Positions 51,788-61,066 are shown, counted from the first letter of the stretch. The stretch: DNA of 64,000 nt from Butyrivibrio sp. Su6 (GCF_900108105.1 NZ_FNUR01000003.1:62001-126000); one strand, 5' to 3'. The notes: generated by a model not told the origin, from the letters alone. Program-made: numbers and translations.

Positions 51788-52669
51788 TTACGTAAAGACG
51801 AACAACTCCAGCTTTGCGACAAGGTCCTCAATGATGTACCTTGAATCCACATCTGTGTATATTCTGATGTCCGGATTATCATCTTTTACTGCAGACGAAG
51901 TGTCATCCAGCACCAGAGGTGCCTTGGCAGTGTGATAGTGGCCGCATCCGGGATTAATAGTTACTGCAATAGCTGGAGAATCGCCAAGAGACCAGCTCTC
52001 TCCCTGGGTCCAGCCTGCTGCCTCGGACATATTGTATTCAGTCATCTGAGTGTAGAGGTGATTTCCTATTTTTCCGCATGGCTTTATACGGCGCTCAATC
52101 TCTGCAAGCCCTATGTTGACTGTAATGTATACATGTGAAGGAATAAGCCAGATATTGGCTCCGCTCTGAAGCACGTAGTTGGCTGCTTCGATGTCATTCA
52201 CTGAATTAAACTCTGTAAATGGCGCTTTGCATGGAGCCTCCCCATGAGTTCCTATCCAGACTATCGTCATTTTGTCTTTTATCTCAGGACAGGTTTGAAG
52301 CGCTTTGGCCACATTGGTTATAGCGCCCTGACACAGAACGAATAAAGGATTGGGCTCATCCTTCAAGGCTTCATCAATTATAAATCTTGATGCTTCCGAA
52401 ACTTCTTTATCCTCACTTAATGGTCCCTTTTGACCGTGAAGCACCGGAACTGATAAATCCATAGCATCAAGGATTGTCTCTATCTCTTTGTAGCTTCTTT
52501 GTTCTGAGTCTTTTACCTTAAAATGCTCTGCCGCTATGGCTTTAACAATAAGCTTAGGACTTAGCAGTCCATGAACAATTGCAAAAGGATCGTCCGCCTC
52601 ACAGGCCGCATCCGTGTCTATTATTACTCTGATTTTCTTGTAATCCGGAACTTTGTACTGTATCCCCAT
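51788..52669 (-). CDS. Nucleoside hydrolase-like protein
   Basis: About 293 residues of the IU-nucleoside hydrolase superfamily. The calcium site DTDAACEADDPFA (about residue 18) replaces the usual DTDPGxDDA and resembles the DUF1593-like branch. CQGAITNVAKAL corresponds to the TNVA motif, and GDSPAIAV to the C-terminal Asp segment. Substrate could be a nucleoside or another N-riboside. I use ATG at 52669, with GGGGG upstream, over the TTG at 52684. A perfect 20-bp palindrome lies between it and the next gene. Confidence 0.82.
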   Translation of the reverse strand: MGIQYKVPDYKKIRVIIDTDAACEADDPFAIVHGLLSPKLIVKAIAAEHFKVKDSEQRSYKEIETILDAMDLSVPVLHGQKGPLSEDKEVSEASRFIIDEALKDEPNPLFVLCQGAITNVAKALQTCPEIKDKMTIVWIGTHGEAPCKAPFTEFNSVNDIEAANYVLQSGANIWLIPSHVYITVNIGLAEIERRIKPCGKIGNHLYTQMTEYNMSEAAGWTQGESWSLGDSPAIAVTINPGCGHYHTAKAPLVLDDTSSAVKDDNPDIRIYTDVDSRYIIEDLVAKLELFVFT

Positions 52670-52706
52670 TTTGTATTCCCCCAATAACTGTATTTGCTCG
52701 ATAGAT

Positions 52707-52726
52707 TATTTGACGCGCGTCAAATA
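52707..52726. promoter_or_regulatory. Perfect 20-bp palindrome, operator-like
   Basis: TATTTGACGCGCGTCAAATA reads the same on both strands, with an outer AGATTA/TAATCT pair around it. It sits 37 bp before the nucleoside-hydrolase-like start and just after the tocopherol-cyclase-like gene. The shape suggests a LacI- or TetR-type operator, or a small hairpin; no regulator gene is adjacent. Confidence 0.55.
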
Positions 52727-52730
52727 GAAT

Positions 52731-53867
52731 TTATAATCTTGATAACCGCTGATCATATTCCCCATATTCACAACCAACATTTTCACAGATAACTTCGTCG
52801 ACAAGTCGTCCGCAATGGAAAAGCATTACTGTGCCCTTTCCGTTTCCGCCGTTCCAAAGACGTTTGTGAAGTTTCTTTCCATTTGGAGCTTCATAGTTCA
52901 CAAGGAGCATGTCTTTTTTATCACATGAAATATTGGCAACTATACAATCAAACAGATTCTTTTGTTCTACTCGCCAAACAATCTTGTCATCAGTTTCCTT
53001 GCAATTAAATGAGGTTCGCGTAAAAGTCCAAAACTTAGAGAAATTGAACTCATATGGCTTTCCTTCATACCAATAGGCTGAAAGAAGCTCCCTGTTCAAG
53101 GCAATAGGCCCAACTTTTGGCCTTCCACCACCTATATCAAATACACTATTTTCAAGTTTCTTATCAAGAAGCTTACTTGTAAGATTGTTGGATGAAAGCC
53201 ACACCCAGGGAGACGTAAAATCTTTTCCCCAATTCTTGTCAGCATATCCATAGCAGGTCTTGGGATCAACAGTGTACTTATGCCCATCCAATACTATCTC
53301 ACCTGAATACTCTGTCTTCATGCCCTCTGCGTGCCAAAACATCTCAAAAAGCTGGAGCTTTCTAAAAAGGTTTCCTGCTCCGTATCCCACATTAAAGGCA
53401 ATTTTCTTATTTATTGTCAGATTCCATGTAATTTCTCCACTTCCTGACATATATTCAGGGTGCTTATCCACTTCTTCCTCAGACAAACTCACTCTTCCCC
53501 AGGTTTTATCCTCAGTAAGAAAGCACTCTCCTGCCTTTATTGAAAAAGGAACTCCCATATCCACGTCAATCTTTTCCCAGCCATAGAAATTATGGATCTG
53601 TCTGGCTCCTTCGCCCCAGCAACCAGCCTTAACCATGAGGTACGAAGGCTTCACACCTTTCGCTCTATTCGCAGGAAGCTGCCCAAGTACTGGTTCAGCC
53701 CCTCCACAGGCAGGATTACATAAAAAGAACTCTATAAAAAAGGGCTTTTCATCTCCGGTTTCACTATCTATTGCAGTAAAAGAGTGCCACCACCAATCGT
53801 ACCCAAGCTTCGCCTGACCACCAAAGAGTTGGCACTGATTTCTGGTTATGTCTGATCTGTTAAACAA
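52731..53867 (-). CDS. Tocopherol cyclase-like family protein
   Basis: 378 residues, no signal peptide. WWWHSFTAIDSETGDEKPFF, CYGYADKNWGKDFTSPWVWL and LYWYEGKPYEF-like strands match the bacterial tocopherol-cyclase-like family, a lipocalin-like beta barrel pair. Bacteria of this group do not make tocopherol, so the ligand is probably another lipid or prenyl compound. It starts with TTG after GAGG. Function unknown in anaerobes. Confidence 0.8.
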   Translation of the reverse strand: MFNRSDITRNQCQLFGGQAKLGYDWWWHSFTAIDSETGDEKPFFIEFFLCNPACGGAEPVLGQLPANRAKGVKPSYLMVKAGCWGEGARQIHNFYGWEKIDVDMGVPFSIKAGECFLTEDKTWGRVSLSEEEVDKHPEYMSGSGEITWNLTINKKIAFNVGYGAGNLFRKLQLFEMFWHAEGMKTEYSGEIVLDGHKYTVDPKTCYGYADKNWGKDFTSPWVWLSSNNLTSKLLDKKLENSVFDIGGGRPKVGPIALNRELLSAYWYEGKPYEFNFSKFWTFTRTSFNCKETDDKIVWRVEQKNLFDCIVANISCDKKDMLLVNYEAPNGKKLHKRLWNGGNGKGTVMLFHCGRLVDEVICENVGCEYGEYDQRLSRL

Positions 53868-53996
53868 TGGTTTACCTCATTTTCACATTTTTACTATCTT
53901 ACTTTTTGTCTTTTAAAAAAAATTCTTTTGTGCTATTATCATATTAACAAAAGTGCTACCGATAGACGGTTAGCCCTTTAAATGATTAGTTATGAT

Positions 53997-54038
53997 AATA
54001 ACCGTTCAGTTGCTAGGCTGGGGCGGTTATTTTCTTTT
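53997..54038. terminator. Hairpin over the toxin stop, terminator for an antisense RNA
   Basis: AATAACCG (53997-54004) pairs with CGGTTATT (54024-54031), followed on the plus strand by TTCTTTT. It would end a plus-strand RNA complementary to the 3' part of the toxin mRNA. I could not find a convincing plus-strand promoter. Confidence 0.5.
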
Positions 54039-54113
54039 GCCTAAAAGATAAGCAAAGGTTGCTACGGCAACAATCATCATCGTGTATTGAAACAGATCTG
54101 AAAAGTTCACCAT
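54027..54113 (-). CDS. Putative type I toxin (holin-like small membrane peptide)
   Basis: 28 residues: MVNFSDLFQYTMMIVAVATF then AYLLGKRK. A short polar start, one membrane helix and a basic end are the shape of Fst/TxpA-like and putative holin-like toxins, many of which begin with a similar Ser-Asp-Leu segment. The leader holds two copies of CGAAAGGAGG; the second is 9-10 nt before the ATG. A near-consensus promoter gives a start close to 54191. The ends of the transcript can pair with each other. Too short for normal gene callers. An antisense RNA on the plus strand is expected but not proven. Confidence 0.7.
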   Translation of the reverse strand: MVNFSDLFQYTMMIVAVATFAYLLGKRK

Positions 54114-54197
54114 TATGTATGCCCTCCTTTCGATTGGATTATTACCTCCTTTCGTTAGGATAGGGCTAACCGCCTACCGTTATGGTAGCACCAGTCT

Positions 54198-54226
54198 ATT
54201 TTAGCAAACATCAGTTCGGGTGACAA
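54198..54226 (-). promoter_or_regulatory. Promoter of the small toxin mRNA
   Basis: Minus strand TTGTCA (54221-54226), 17-nt spacer, TAAAAT (54198-54203). It overlaps the last codons of the flippase gene. Start near 54191, just before GTGCTACC. Confidence 0.75.
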
Positions 54227-55638
54227 CATATTCTTTTTTTCGCAAAAATGATAATTCCTAATACTGCCAAATAAAATATGCCACTTATTATTATTTTCAC
54301 AAGCAAAGCAAGGATATCATTTTGCAATGGAGGCCTGTATCCCTTAAATACAACAAACATTAATATTCCAGAAATAATGAATGGTAAAGAATTGACCACA
54401 TTTCTACCTATGTTGGCTTCCTTGTAAACGAAAGCTGCCTGGACAACACATACCACTATCTCCGCTGTCAAAGTACCTATCGAAGCACCAAGTGAAGCAT
54501 ATTGTGGTATAAGTATTAAATTCAGCAACACATTTACTGCCGCGCCCAAAAACAAAGATGTAATAAATAGTTTATCCTTTTTCCTTGGCAACAGATATTG
54601 TGTTCTAATAACATTAGCAAACGCAAGAAACAAACAACTTGGAAGAAGTATATAAAACAATGATATACATCTTTCAAATCCCATTCCATAAAATATAGGA
54701 ACAAACTCTACTGCTACAGTCATTATTCCCATACAGACAGATGAAGACATAAACATTGCAAATATAATTGATTTATTAAATATGTTTCCTATTTCATCTT
54801 GTGTTTTTCCTACAGATATCATGTTGGACATCCTCGGAAGCATAACAGTCCCTAATGCTGTAATTAATGCCAACGGAACACTTATAATACTTTCACAACT
54901 ATGGTAATATCCCAGCTCTAATTCCGTTGTCATAGAACCAAGCATTATTTTATCCATTGTCTTATAAATGCTTACCGCAATTGTAGGCAGGAACAAAAAC
55001 AAATTAGGCTTAATGTGTGCCACTACCCCATTAATACTAGGAGCAACAAATTTCACCTTTGAACAAATATATGGTAATACAACAAGCTGGCTTAATAACC
55101 CCCCCGCTGAATAAATCAACGCATATTTCCAAACATCCGTCTCAGTTTTCACAAGCATAAAAATACATATTGCTGTAGCAATTTTTATTATAATATCTCT
55201 AACAGATGTTATTATGAATTCCTCAAGTCCATACAATAACCAAGTAAGATCTATTCCTCCTGCCATAACCAATAGTAAAAAAATAGATGCCAAAAGTTTA
55301 TTAGGTGCTAAGCAAGCAACATATATAGCATATACTGATATTACTAGTCCCGCCATAAATAATTGAAATACATATATCTCACTAAATACTTTTGACAAGT
55401 TGTCTTTATCATTTCTTGCATACGCTATCGTTCTATTTCCGTAGTTTTGCAACCCCAACTTAATGAAAATATAAAAATAGTAGGCCACTGAATAAGCGAA
55501 TGAATAACTCCCCAATCCATAAGCATGAAGAACGCGCGATAGATACGGGAGTGTAATAAGAGGCACAATTATACCTGAAATTTGGTACAAAGAATTAAAA
55601 ACAAAATTAGTCTTTATACTTTTTCCTTTGCTTTTCAT
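54211..55638 (-). CDS. Polysaccharide flippase (Wzx-like)
   Basis: About 475 residues, 12-14 helices, MATE/MOP superfamily. The N-terminus NFVFNSLYQISGIIVPLITL with YLSRVLHAYGLGSYSFAYS is typical of capsule and O-unit flippases that move lipid-linked repeat units across the membrane. ATG at 55638 overlaps the stop of the upstream TupA-like gene (ATGA). Last gene of the AT-rich polysaccharide cluster. Base composition is clearly more AT-rich than the genes to the left. Confidence 0.93.
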   Translation of the reverse strand: MKSKGKSIKTNFVFNSLYQISGIIVPLITLPYLSRVLHAYGLGSYSFAYSVAYYFYIFIKLGLQNYGNRTIAYARNDKDNLSKVFSEIYVFQLFMAGLVISVYAIYVACLAPNKLLASIFLLLVMAGGIDLTWLLYGLEEFIITSVRDIIIKIATAICIFMLVKTETDVWKYALIYSAGGLLSQLVVLPYICSKVKFVAPSINGVVAHIKPNLFLFLPTIAVSIYKTMDKIMLGSMTTELELGYYHSCESIISVPLALITALGTVMLPRMSNMISVGKTQDEIGNIFNKSIIFAMFMSSSVCMGIMTVAVEFVPIFYGMGFERCISLFYILLPSCLFLAFANVIRTQYLLPRKKDKLFITSLFLGAAVNVLLNLILIPQYASLGASIGTLTAEIVVCVVQAAFVYKEANIGRNVVNSLPFIISGILMFVVFKGYRPPLQNDILALLVKIIISGIFYLAVLGIIIFAKKRICCHPN

Positions 55639-56522
55639 ATTCCTAAATGTAAATTCCACTTTTCACCAATTATTTCATCAAACTCTTCCGGATCATATTT
55701 AAAAAAACCACTTCCAGTGGTAAACGTCATCTCTCCAAAATAAATTTTTCCATTAATATTGTATAGATCAACCCTAACGTGTGAAAAACCTTCAGACAAT
55801 TTCTCTGCCAATTCAATCATTTTTTCATAATTCATAGGTTTTTTCAAAGGCCTTTCTATTGCTTCAAAATCCGCTCTTCGATAAGGCAACATATTAAAGT
55901 CCCGATCTAATATACCCAATTTAGCTTTTTTATGATCTGGATATGTGTCTATCATCACATATAAACAAAAAACTTTTCCATTGAAACAAAAGAATTTATA
56001 ATCCGTCAAACCTTTCATTTCAGATGTAAGAAGATTTTTCTCAAAGTAAATTTTGGGTTCAATATTCTTATATTGCAGTTCAAGAGTTTCAAAAGCAAAA
56101 TTATGTTTTAACCAGTTATCAGCTTCGAATCTAAGTCTATCCTTATCCACTTGGCATGCATCATTTATCACTGCAACAAAGCCGCATCCATGATTAGCTT
56201 TCATAACATATCTATTAGGCAAGTTATCAAAACTAATGTTCTCTGCCCTTGAATAAATATCACCAACTAAAGGAACTAGATATTCTTCTCCTACCTTTTC
56301 TTTTATCCATTCTCTAACTGTTATTTTATCTGATAGCCTAGTTAACAACTCATTTGTTCTATGTAGCTTACTCCACTGTATTTTTTCCGAATAGCTTTTG
56401 GGAGATGATAAGCTGCATATTTTCCCAAATTGCTTAAAATAGGCATATTTCAAGTATAATGGATACATTTCCTTAGGCATATATGACTTTATAGTATAAT
56501 TAATTTTCTTTATATTTTGCAT
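55635..56522 (-). CDS. TupA-like ATP-grasp protein
   Basis: About 295 residues. YSEKIQWSKLHRTNELLTRL and SDKITVREWIKEKVGEEYLV, then NRYVMKANHGCGFV and GKIYFGEMTFTTGSGF, are the signature of the TupA/ATP-grasp family found in capsule clusters, which in teichuronopeptide synthesis joins amino acids to sugars. So the surface polymer may carry an amino-acid or peptide substituent. I choose ATG at 56522 (GGGG 5 nt upstream); an in-frame TTG-initiated extension to 56567 exists. Confidence 0.88.
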   Translation of the reverse strand: MQNIKKINYTIKSYMPKEMYPLYLKYAYFKQFGKICSLSSPKSYSEKIQWSKLHRTNELLTRLSDKITVREWIKEKVGEEYLVPLVGDIYSRAENISFDNLPNRYVMKANHGCGFVAVINDACQVDKDRLRFEADNWLKHNFAFETLELQYKNIEPKIYFEKNLLTSEMKGLTDYKFFCFNGKVFCLYVMIDTYPDHKKAKLGILDRDFNMLPYRRADFEAIERPLKKPMNYEKMIELAEKLSEGFSHVRVDLYNINGKIYFGEMTFTTGSGFFKYDPEEFDEIIGEKWNLHLGI

Positions 56523-56614
56523 TGCTACCCCATAGAAAACACAAACTTTTTTATATAAGATAACCACAATTTATAGCAAAATCACAAACGTTCTCAATAT
56601 CACAGACTAAACCT

Positions 56615-57493
56615 CTAAAGAATTCTTATTCTATTCGCATATAGCTTTTGTAAGATTGATATAAACATCTTAAAGCCATACCCCTTTGTAAGAGTCATAA
56701 TAAGCATATTTCTACCATTAATATGTAAAGCTTTATAATCGCTTTCTGACAATTCGCATAGTAAATAATTACTTTTATTTATTAATACATCTATTCGGCT
56801 CATCCAATTTTCTGCTGATTTTTTGTTAGTAAGTGAACCATCATTCTCAGTAATAATATAAAATTTTTCATCTACAACGCATATTTTCTTAGCAACATTT
56901 CCCACTTTACATGAGAACATTACATCATTGGCCACTTTAATTTCATCAAACTTAATATTGTTCTTGGTAACAATCTCTTTCTTAATTAGTTTTGACCATG
57001 GTGCATCCCAAAGATATCTTATTCTGAGTTCGCCAACATTACTTTTATCATACGACCATATTAACCTTTGATAAAACAGAACTCGATTAGATCTTTTATC
57101 TTCATGATCTGGTGAAAAAAAAACTATATCATATTCAAAATAGGTATTGGCATATTTCAGCAGCAATTCAAATGCATCATCTAGGAAATAATCATCAGAA
57201 TCTGCAAATAACAACCATTTTCCTTTAGCTTTTTTTATACCAATATTTCTACATCTTCCCGCGCTTCTCTGATTCACATCATTGCAGTAGAACTCCACCT
57301 TATCCTTATATTTTTCTACCAATTCTGCATATTGTTCAGTAAATAATGTGCTTTGATCATCCACTACAATTATTTGAATCATATCATCGTTATAAATTGA
57401 TGCTATTAATCTACTTAGTTTTTGTGGACAATTATAGTGCGGAATAATAACAGATATAAGATAATTATCAATAGTTTCACTTCTAGAAATCAT
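56615..57493 (-). CDS. Glycosyltransferase family 2
   Basis: 292 residues. GT-A fold: ISVIIPHYNCPQKLSRLIAS, VVDDQST, RCRNIGIKKAKGKWLLFADS with the DSDD metal-binding motif. It adds a sugar from a nucleotide donor to the lipid-linked unit. GGGAG lies before the ATG. Between the polymerase and the TupA-like gene. Confidence 0.92.
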   Translation of the reverse strand: MISRSETIDNYLISVIIPHYNCPQKLSRLIASIYNDDMIQIIVVDDQSTLFTEQYAELVEKYKDKVEFYCNDVNQRSAGRCRNIGIKKAKGKWLLFADSDDYFLDDAFELLLKYANTYFEYDIVFFSPDHEDKRSNRVLFYQRLIWSYDKSNVGELRIRYLWDAPWSKLIKKEIVTKNNIKFDEIKVANDVMFSCKVGNVAKKICVVDEKFYIITENDGSLTNKKSAENWMSRIDVLINKSNYLLCELSESDYKALHINGRNMLIMTLTKGYGFKMFISILQKLYANRIRIL

Positions 57494-57535
57494 TCTATTC
57501 TCCCAATAAAGATGCTCTCTTCTCCCCCAAATACT

Positions 57536-58648
57536 TCATCCATTAAAAAAATAGTACTCCAATACCCCTGAATAATTACCATTCAGTTTCATTATCATAT
57601 AAATAATCAAAGGCATTAGAGTTAATGCCAGCAAAAGATATTTGTACCCCTTAATGTTTTCAATAGAATTTGCTAACAAAATGATAATGTAAACAAATAA
57701 CGTATATGATACCCTCGTGAACAAGATAACCGATGGAAAAAAGGCATTTATTACAAAAGTCACAGTCATCATAGCCATCAATTCAAACAAAAACTGTGTC
57801 TTATTAATAGTACTTTCACACTCAATCCTTTTATTGTTTATTATCAAAACAATAATCTGATTACTTGAAAGAATCCAGTATAGACAAAGCAATACTGCTA
57901 ATGCTGCATAACTAGCCAATATAATAGAGCTTTTTCCACTAGAAGACCACTTATACAAATATGAGCTTTTTATTATCCACCTATATTTTGGAAAAAAAGC
58001 AACAAAAATGCTTAAAAATTGATTCTTAAGTACCGTAGCAATAGCAGTCGCAATTGACATAATCATGTATTTGGCTATCGTCCACTTAATGAAATGAAAT
58101 ATATAAAAAACGCCAAATACTATGGTTGAATTATGAATACTGATAGCCATAAAATAAAGAACCAACGATGATACTATTTTCTTTCTCTGTGTAAAGTCAA
58201 ATGCCAACATAGTAATGGCTATTGCTAAGAATTGTCTACTTGCATTAAATGAAAAAAAATAAAGGTAAGATGATAGAAAAATAACTATACTAGCATAGTA
58301 GTTTTCAGAGTATTTTTTTATAATGTAAAAAACTATCGAAACAGTAGGAAAAGCAGTGGCTATCATGTACCCATTAGCTTTTTTTAAAAAAAGTGAAACG
58401 CCTCTAAGATAATAGTAAAATACTGAGTTTTTCTCAATAATTGTGCTCCCATTAAAAACTCCATCTACAATTCTCAAGTAATCAATAGTATACCTATATG
58501 TATCACTTCCAACATGGGCGCCTCTAAGTGTAGCTATCGTACACAAATGTACAAATGCTATCATTAAATACTTGTTATTCTTCTTTTCTATGAGTCCCCA
58601 CAACGAGTAGACACCAAAAATAATCGCATTTATAAGCCAGAAAAGCAT
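57536..58648 (-). CDS. Polysaccharide polymerase (Wzy/EpsG-like)
   Basis: 370 residues, about 10-12 helices. LCTIATLRGAHVGSDTYRYT (the conserved R-x-x-x-x-G-x-D-x-x-x-Y motif of EpsG-type polymerases) lies in the first outer loop. NASRQFLAIAITMLAFDF and SIHNSTIVFGVFYI follow. It links repeat units on the outer face, in the same pathway as the flippase at 54211. Starts 6 nt after the upstream GT2 gene. Confidence 0.88.
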   Translation of the reverse strand: MLFWLINAIIFGVYSLWGLIEKKNNKYLMIAFVHLCTIATLRGAHVGSDTYRYTIDYLRIVDGVFNGSTIIEKNSVFYYYLRGVSLFLKKANGYMIATAFPTVSIVFYIIKKYSENYYASIVIFLSSYLYFFSFNASRQFLAIAITMLAFDFTQRKKIVSSLVLYFMAISIHNSTIVFGVFYIFHFIKWTIAKYMIMSIATAIATVLKNQFLSIFVAFFPKYRWIIKSSYLYKWSSSGKSSIILASYAALAVLLCLYWILSSNQIIVLIINNKRIECESTINKTQFLFELMAMMTVTFVINAFFPSVILFTRVSYTLFVYIIILLANSIENIKGYKYLLLALTLMPLIIYMIMKLNGNYSGVLEYYFFNG

Positions 58649-58653
58649 TCTTC

Positions 58654-59652
58654 CTACCTTTGAAACATATAATATACTATCTTCATCTTTTCATAGAAAC
58701 GTACTATATACAGAAAAGCATCTCTTCCAAGATAACTTAGAATAGCCAATGCTCTTTCATATTTTTTGGCTCTTCCATCGTGCACAACTGCTTTTCTATA
58801 ATTACAAATTTGATTCCAAATCATTTTTTTATTATCTATATCACGCCAATTAATTCTGTAATATACCAATCTGTTAACTCTAAACGCGGCGCAACACGCA
58901 GCATTATAACAGTAAGCATCGTCCTTTAAATCTTCCAACATCTGTTTAGAAACCCATATTGCACTGTAACATTTGTTAGAAAACGGACTATTTAAAGTTG
59001 AGCCCACACGCTTTCTATAGCCATATAATTTAGGTTCAATAATTGTAACTTTATCTGATAACAATAGTACTTTATAAGTCGTAGCCAAATCCTCAAAAAT
59101 GAGTCCCTCCGGAAACATCACCTTTTCGAATAAAGAAGTTTTATATATTTTCCCTACAGGCTCTGTAATACGGATTTTTTCATATAAACTATCTGGTATT
59201 AGCTCCTTGCCTTCGTATGATCTATATTTTTCATTATACAAATATTCTTTAGTCCAAAGATTTTTTAGTTTGTTATTATCATTGTCCAAGAATTTTACAG
59301 TTTCGCAACACGCCAAATCACTTTTTTCCCGATTAACAGCGTTGTATAATAGTTCCACATACGTTGGCGCCAAAATATCATCGCTATCACAGAACATGAT
59401 ATATTTGCCTGTTGCTTGCCTTATGCCATAATTTCTAGCACTTGCTTGCCCATTATTGTCTTTACAAAAAACTTTAATTCTTTCATCTCCTTCAATTATA
59501 GATTTACATTTTTCAATAGAATTATCTTTTGATCCATCATCAATAAGTAATATTTCTATATTTTTATATGTCTGTGTTTTTATACTGAGGAGACACTCTA
59601 CTATATACTTTTCTGCATTATATACAGGGACAATTATGCTTATTAATTCCAT
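58654..59652 (-). CDS. Glycosyltransferase family 2
   Basis: About 332 residues. ISIIVPVYNAEKYIVECLLS, EILLIDDGSKDNS, GQASARNYGIRQATGKYIMF and CDSDD give a complete GT-A donor site. A helical C-terminal third is typical of capsule GT2 enzymes. The ATG at 59652 follows GAGG at 10 nt; the GTG at 59673 would extend it by 7 residues. Confidence 0.92.
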   Translation of the reverse strand: MELISIIVPVYNAEKYIVECLLSIKTQTYKNIEILLIDDGSKDNSIEKCKSIIEGDERIKVFCKDNNGQASARNYGIRQATGKYIMFCDSDDILAPTYVELLYNAVNREKSDLACCETVKFLDNDNNKLKNLWTKEYLYNEKYRSYEGKELIPDSLYEKIRITEPVGKIYKTSLFEKVMFPEGLIFEDLATTYKVLLLSDKVTIIEPKLYGYRKRVGSTLNSPFSNKCYSAIWVSKQMLEDLKDDAYCYNAACCAAFRVNRLVYYRINWRDIDNKKMIWNQICNYRKAVVHDGRAKKYERALAILSYLGRDAFLYIVRFYEKMKIVYYMFQR

Positions 59653-59702
59653 TCTATATAAACCTCTAAACACCTATGGCAAAAGTACCACATACACGTT
59701 AC

Positions 59703-59991
59703 TCAAATTAGTGTTTCGCACATTGTATTCCTATAACAAATATATGCGGTCCCATTGCCAAGATTCCTATAGTTTTCAACATCCTCAATGCTAACCTTTT
59801 TTGCAAGTTCCTATTATCTTCATAACAACTTTTTCCATCCACAGCGTTAAATGTAATAACAAACACATTTTTCCCAAAAACACATTCTTACATATTTTCA
59901 TAGTTTCATCATATTCATATTTTCCACATGCACTTATAATCACATGCGCTCAAGCACTGCAACCTGTGCATTTTTCTCTATCTGCTAACAT
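59703..59991 (-). pseudogene. Decayed capsule-cluster gene
   Basis: Fills the gap between GT2 and GT8. From the ATG at 59991 the frame reads MLADREKCTGCSA, then a TGA where Cys would complete a CxxCxxC ferredoxin-like motif. Later parts are protein-like only if frames are switched: KYEYDETMKICKNVFLGKNV, FVITFNAVDGKSCYEDNRNL, then VSIEDVENYRNLGNGTAYIC, to TGA at 59703. At least one stop and two frameshifts. The start recalls the iron-sulfur proteins found in many exopolysaccharide clusters; the tail is unidentified and may come from another gene. Confidence 0.5.
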
Positions 59992-60005
59992 ACTCAAGTA
60001 TCCAA

Positions 60006-60992
60006 TTATATAATGTACTGTAGAGGTTTTATATACGCATGAATAAAGCCCGTAATCTCTATTCGAAATAATTTAGGCAATTTCATAGCAATATTCCTTG
60101 CTATCCTCTTTTTCTTGCTCCTATTATCTTTTGCTAACTCTCTATCTTTCCAGGGCGATTCGCTTTTATAATAATCCCATTTATCCTTAAATGGGTGACT
60201 ACAATCTTCTACCCATGGCCTGTTATCCAAAAATGTAGAAGTAAAATGTACAATTCTCGGATCAGATAATGCTGCTTTTCTCTCCTCGTCAGTATACGTA
60301 TGATAAGACTTTCTATACTTCTTCAATTCTTTTTCATTGAAATAAACTGTAAGTGAAGTAACATTGTACTTAGGATCTACACTCATAAGCTGTGAAGACA
60401 AAACACCATTTAGTACAGATTCATCTGCGTATTCAAGCTTTCCCTTATGACTTTTAACAAATATAGATGCCTTTTTATCTATTTCATATTCTCTCCATTT
60501 AGCTAAATCAATCAAAAATACCCCAGCATTATAATAATTATCGAAATTTTTTAATCCAATTGCCTTTTTATGAAGATTTCCCATAGCCTCACAGACTCCA
60601 GCTCCAATATAGCTACCAAGCTTAGTATTCCATAAGGTTTCTATATTCCCTAGAACCAAAGTATCACAATCAATATATAGTAGCCTATCTACATCAGGAT
60701 ATTCCTTAAATACTTCCTGTAAAAAAACACGCGAAAAAACATTTTCTATCCACCAATGCAATTGTATTCTTTCCCCTAACAATGGTTTAAGGTCTGGTTT
60801 AGGAATAAAAAAAACACTTCTATGAAATCTATCTACTAACTCTTTTATCTTGGTTTTATTTTCATCATCAATACCATCTTCAACAATGTAGAATGTTATA
60901 TCCTCAACATCTTTATTATTATCCATAAGTGACAGAATACTTATTCCAGCAATATACGCGTAATTGTTATCGCAAAGATACATAATATTCAT
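60006..60992 (-). CDS. Glycosyltransferase family 8
   Basis: About 328 residues. MYLCDNNYAYIAGISILSLM, then RLLYIDCDTLVLGNIETLW with the DxD metal site and NYYNAGVFLIDL, are the GT8 hallmarks (LgtC/general stress glucosyl- or galactosyltransferases). HFTSTFLDNRPW is the C-terminal histidine segment. A basic C-terminal helix may tether it to the membrane. ATG at 60992 follows GAGG by 6 nt; a GTG at 61004 is the alternative. Confidence 0.9.
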   Translation of the reverse strand: MNIMYLCDNNYAYIAGISILSLMDNNKDVEDITFYIVEDGIDDENKTKIKELVDRFHRSVFFIPKPDLKPLLGERIQLHWWIENVFSRVFLQEVFKEYPDVDRLLYIDCDTLVLGNIETLWNTKLGSYIGAGVCEAMGNLHKKAIGLKNFDNYYNAGVFLIDLAKWREYEIDKKASIFVKSHKGKLEYADESVLNGVLSSQLMSVDPKYNVTSLTVYFNEKELKKYRKSYHTYTDEERKAALSDPRIVHFTSTFLDNRPWVEDCSHPFKDKWDYYKSESPWKDRELAKDNRSKKKRIARNIAMKLPKLFRIEITGFIHAYIKPLQYII

Positions 60993-61066
60993 AATCAACC
61001 TCACTATGTAGAATGGTTAACCTTCTATTTAGATTAATTATAAACTATATATTGTTCTCTGTCATA

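Larger units (their letters stand above)
53953..54191. repeat. Inverted repeat pair flanking the small toxin gene
   Basis: GTGCTACC-N7-GGTTAGCCCT (53953-53977) is inverted as AGGGCTAACC-N12-GGTAGCAC at 54162-54191. In the toxin mRNA these are the 5' end and the region past the stop, so the two ends can pair over 18 bp. Such end-to-end pairing is known to hold type I toxin mRNAs inactive. Confidence 0.8.
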
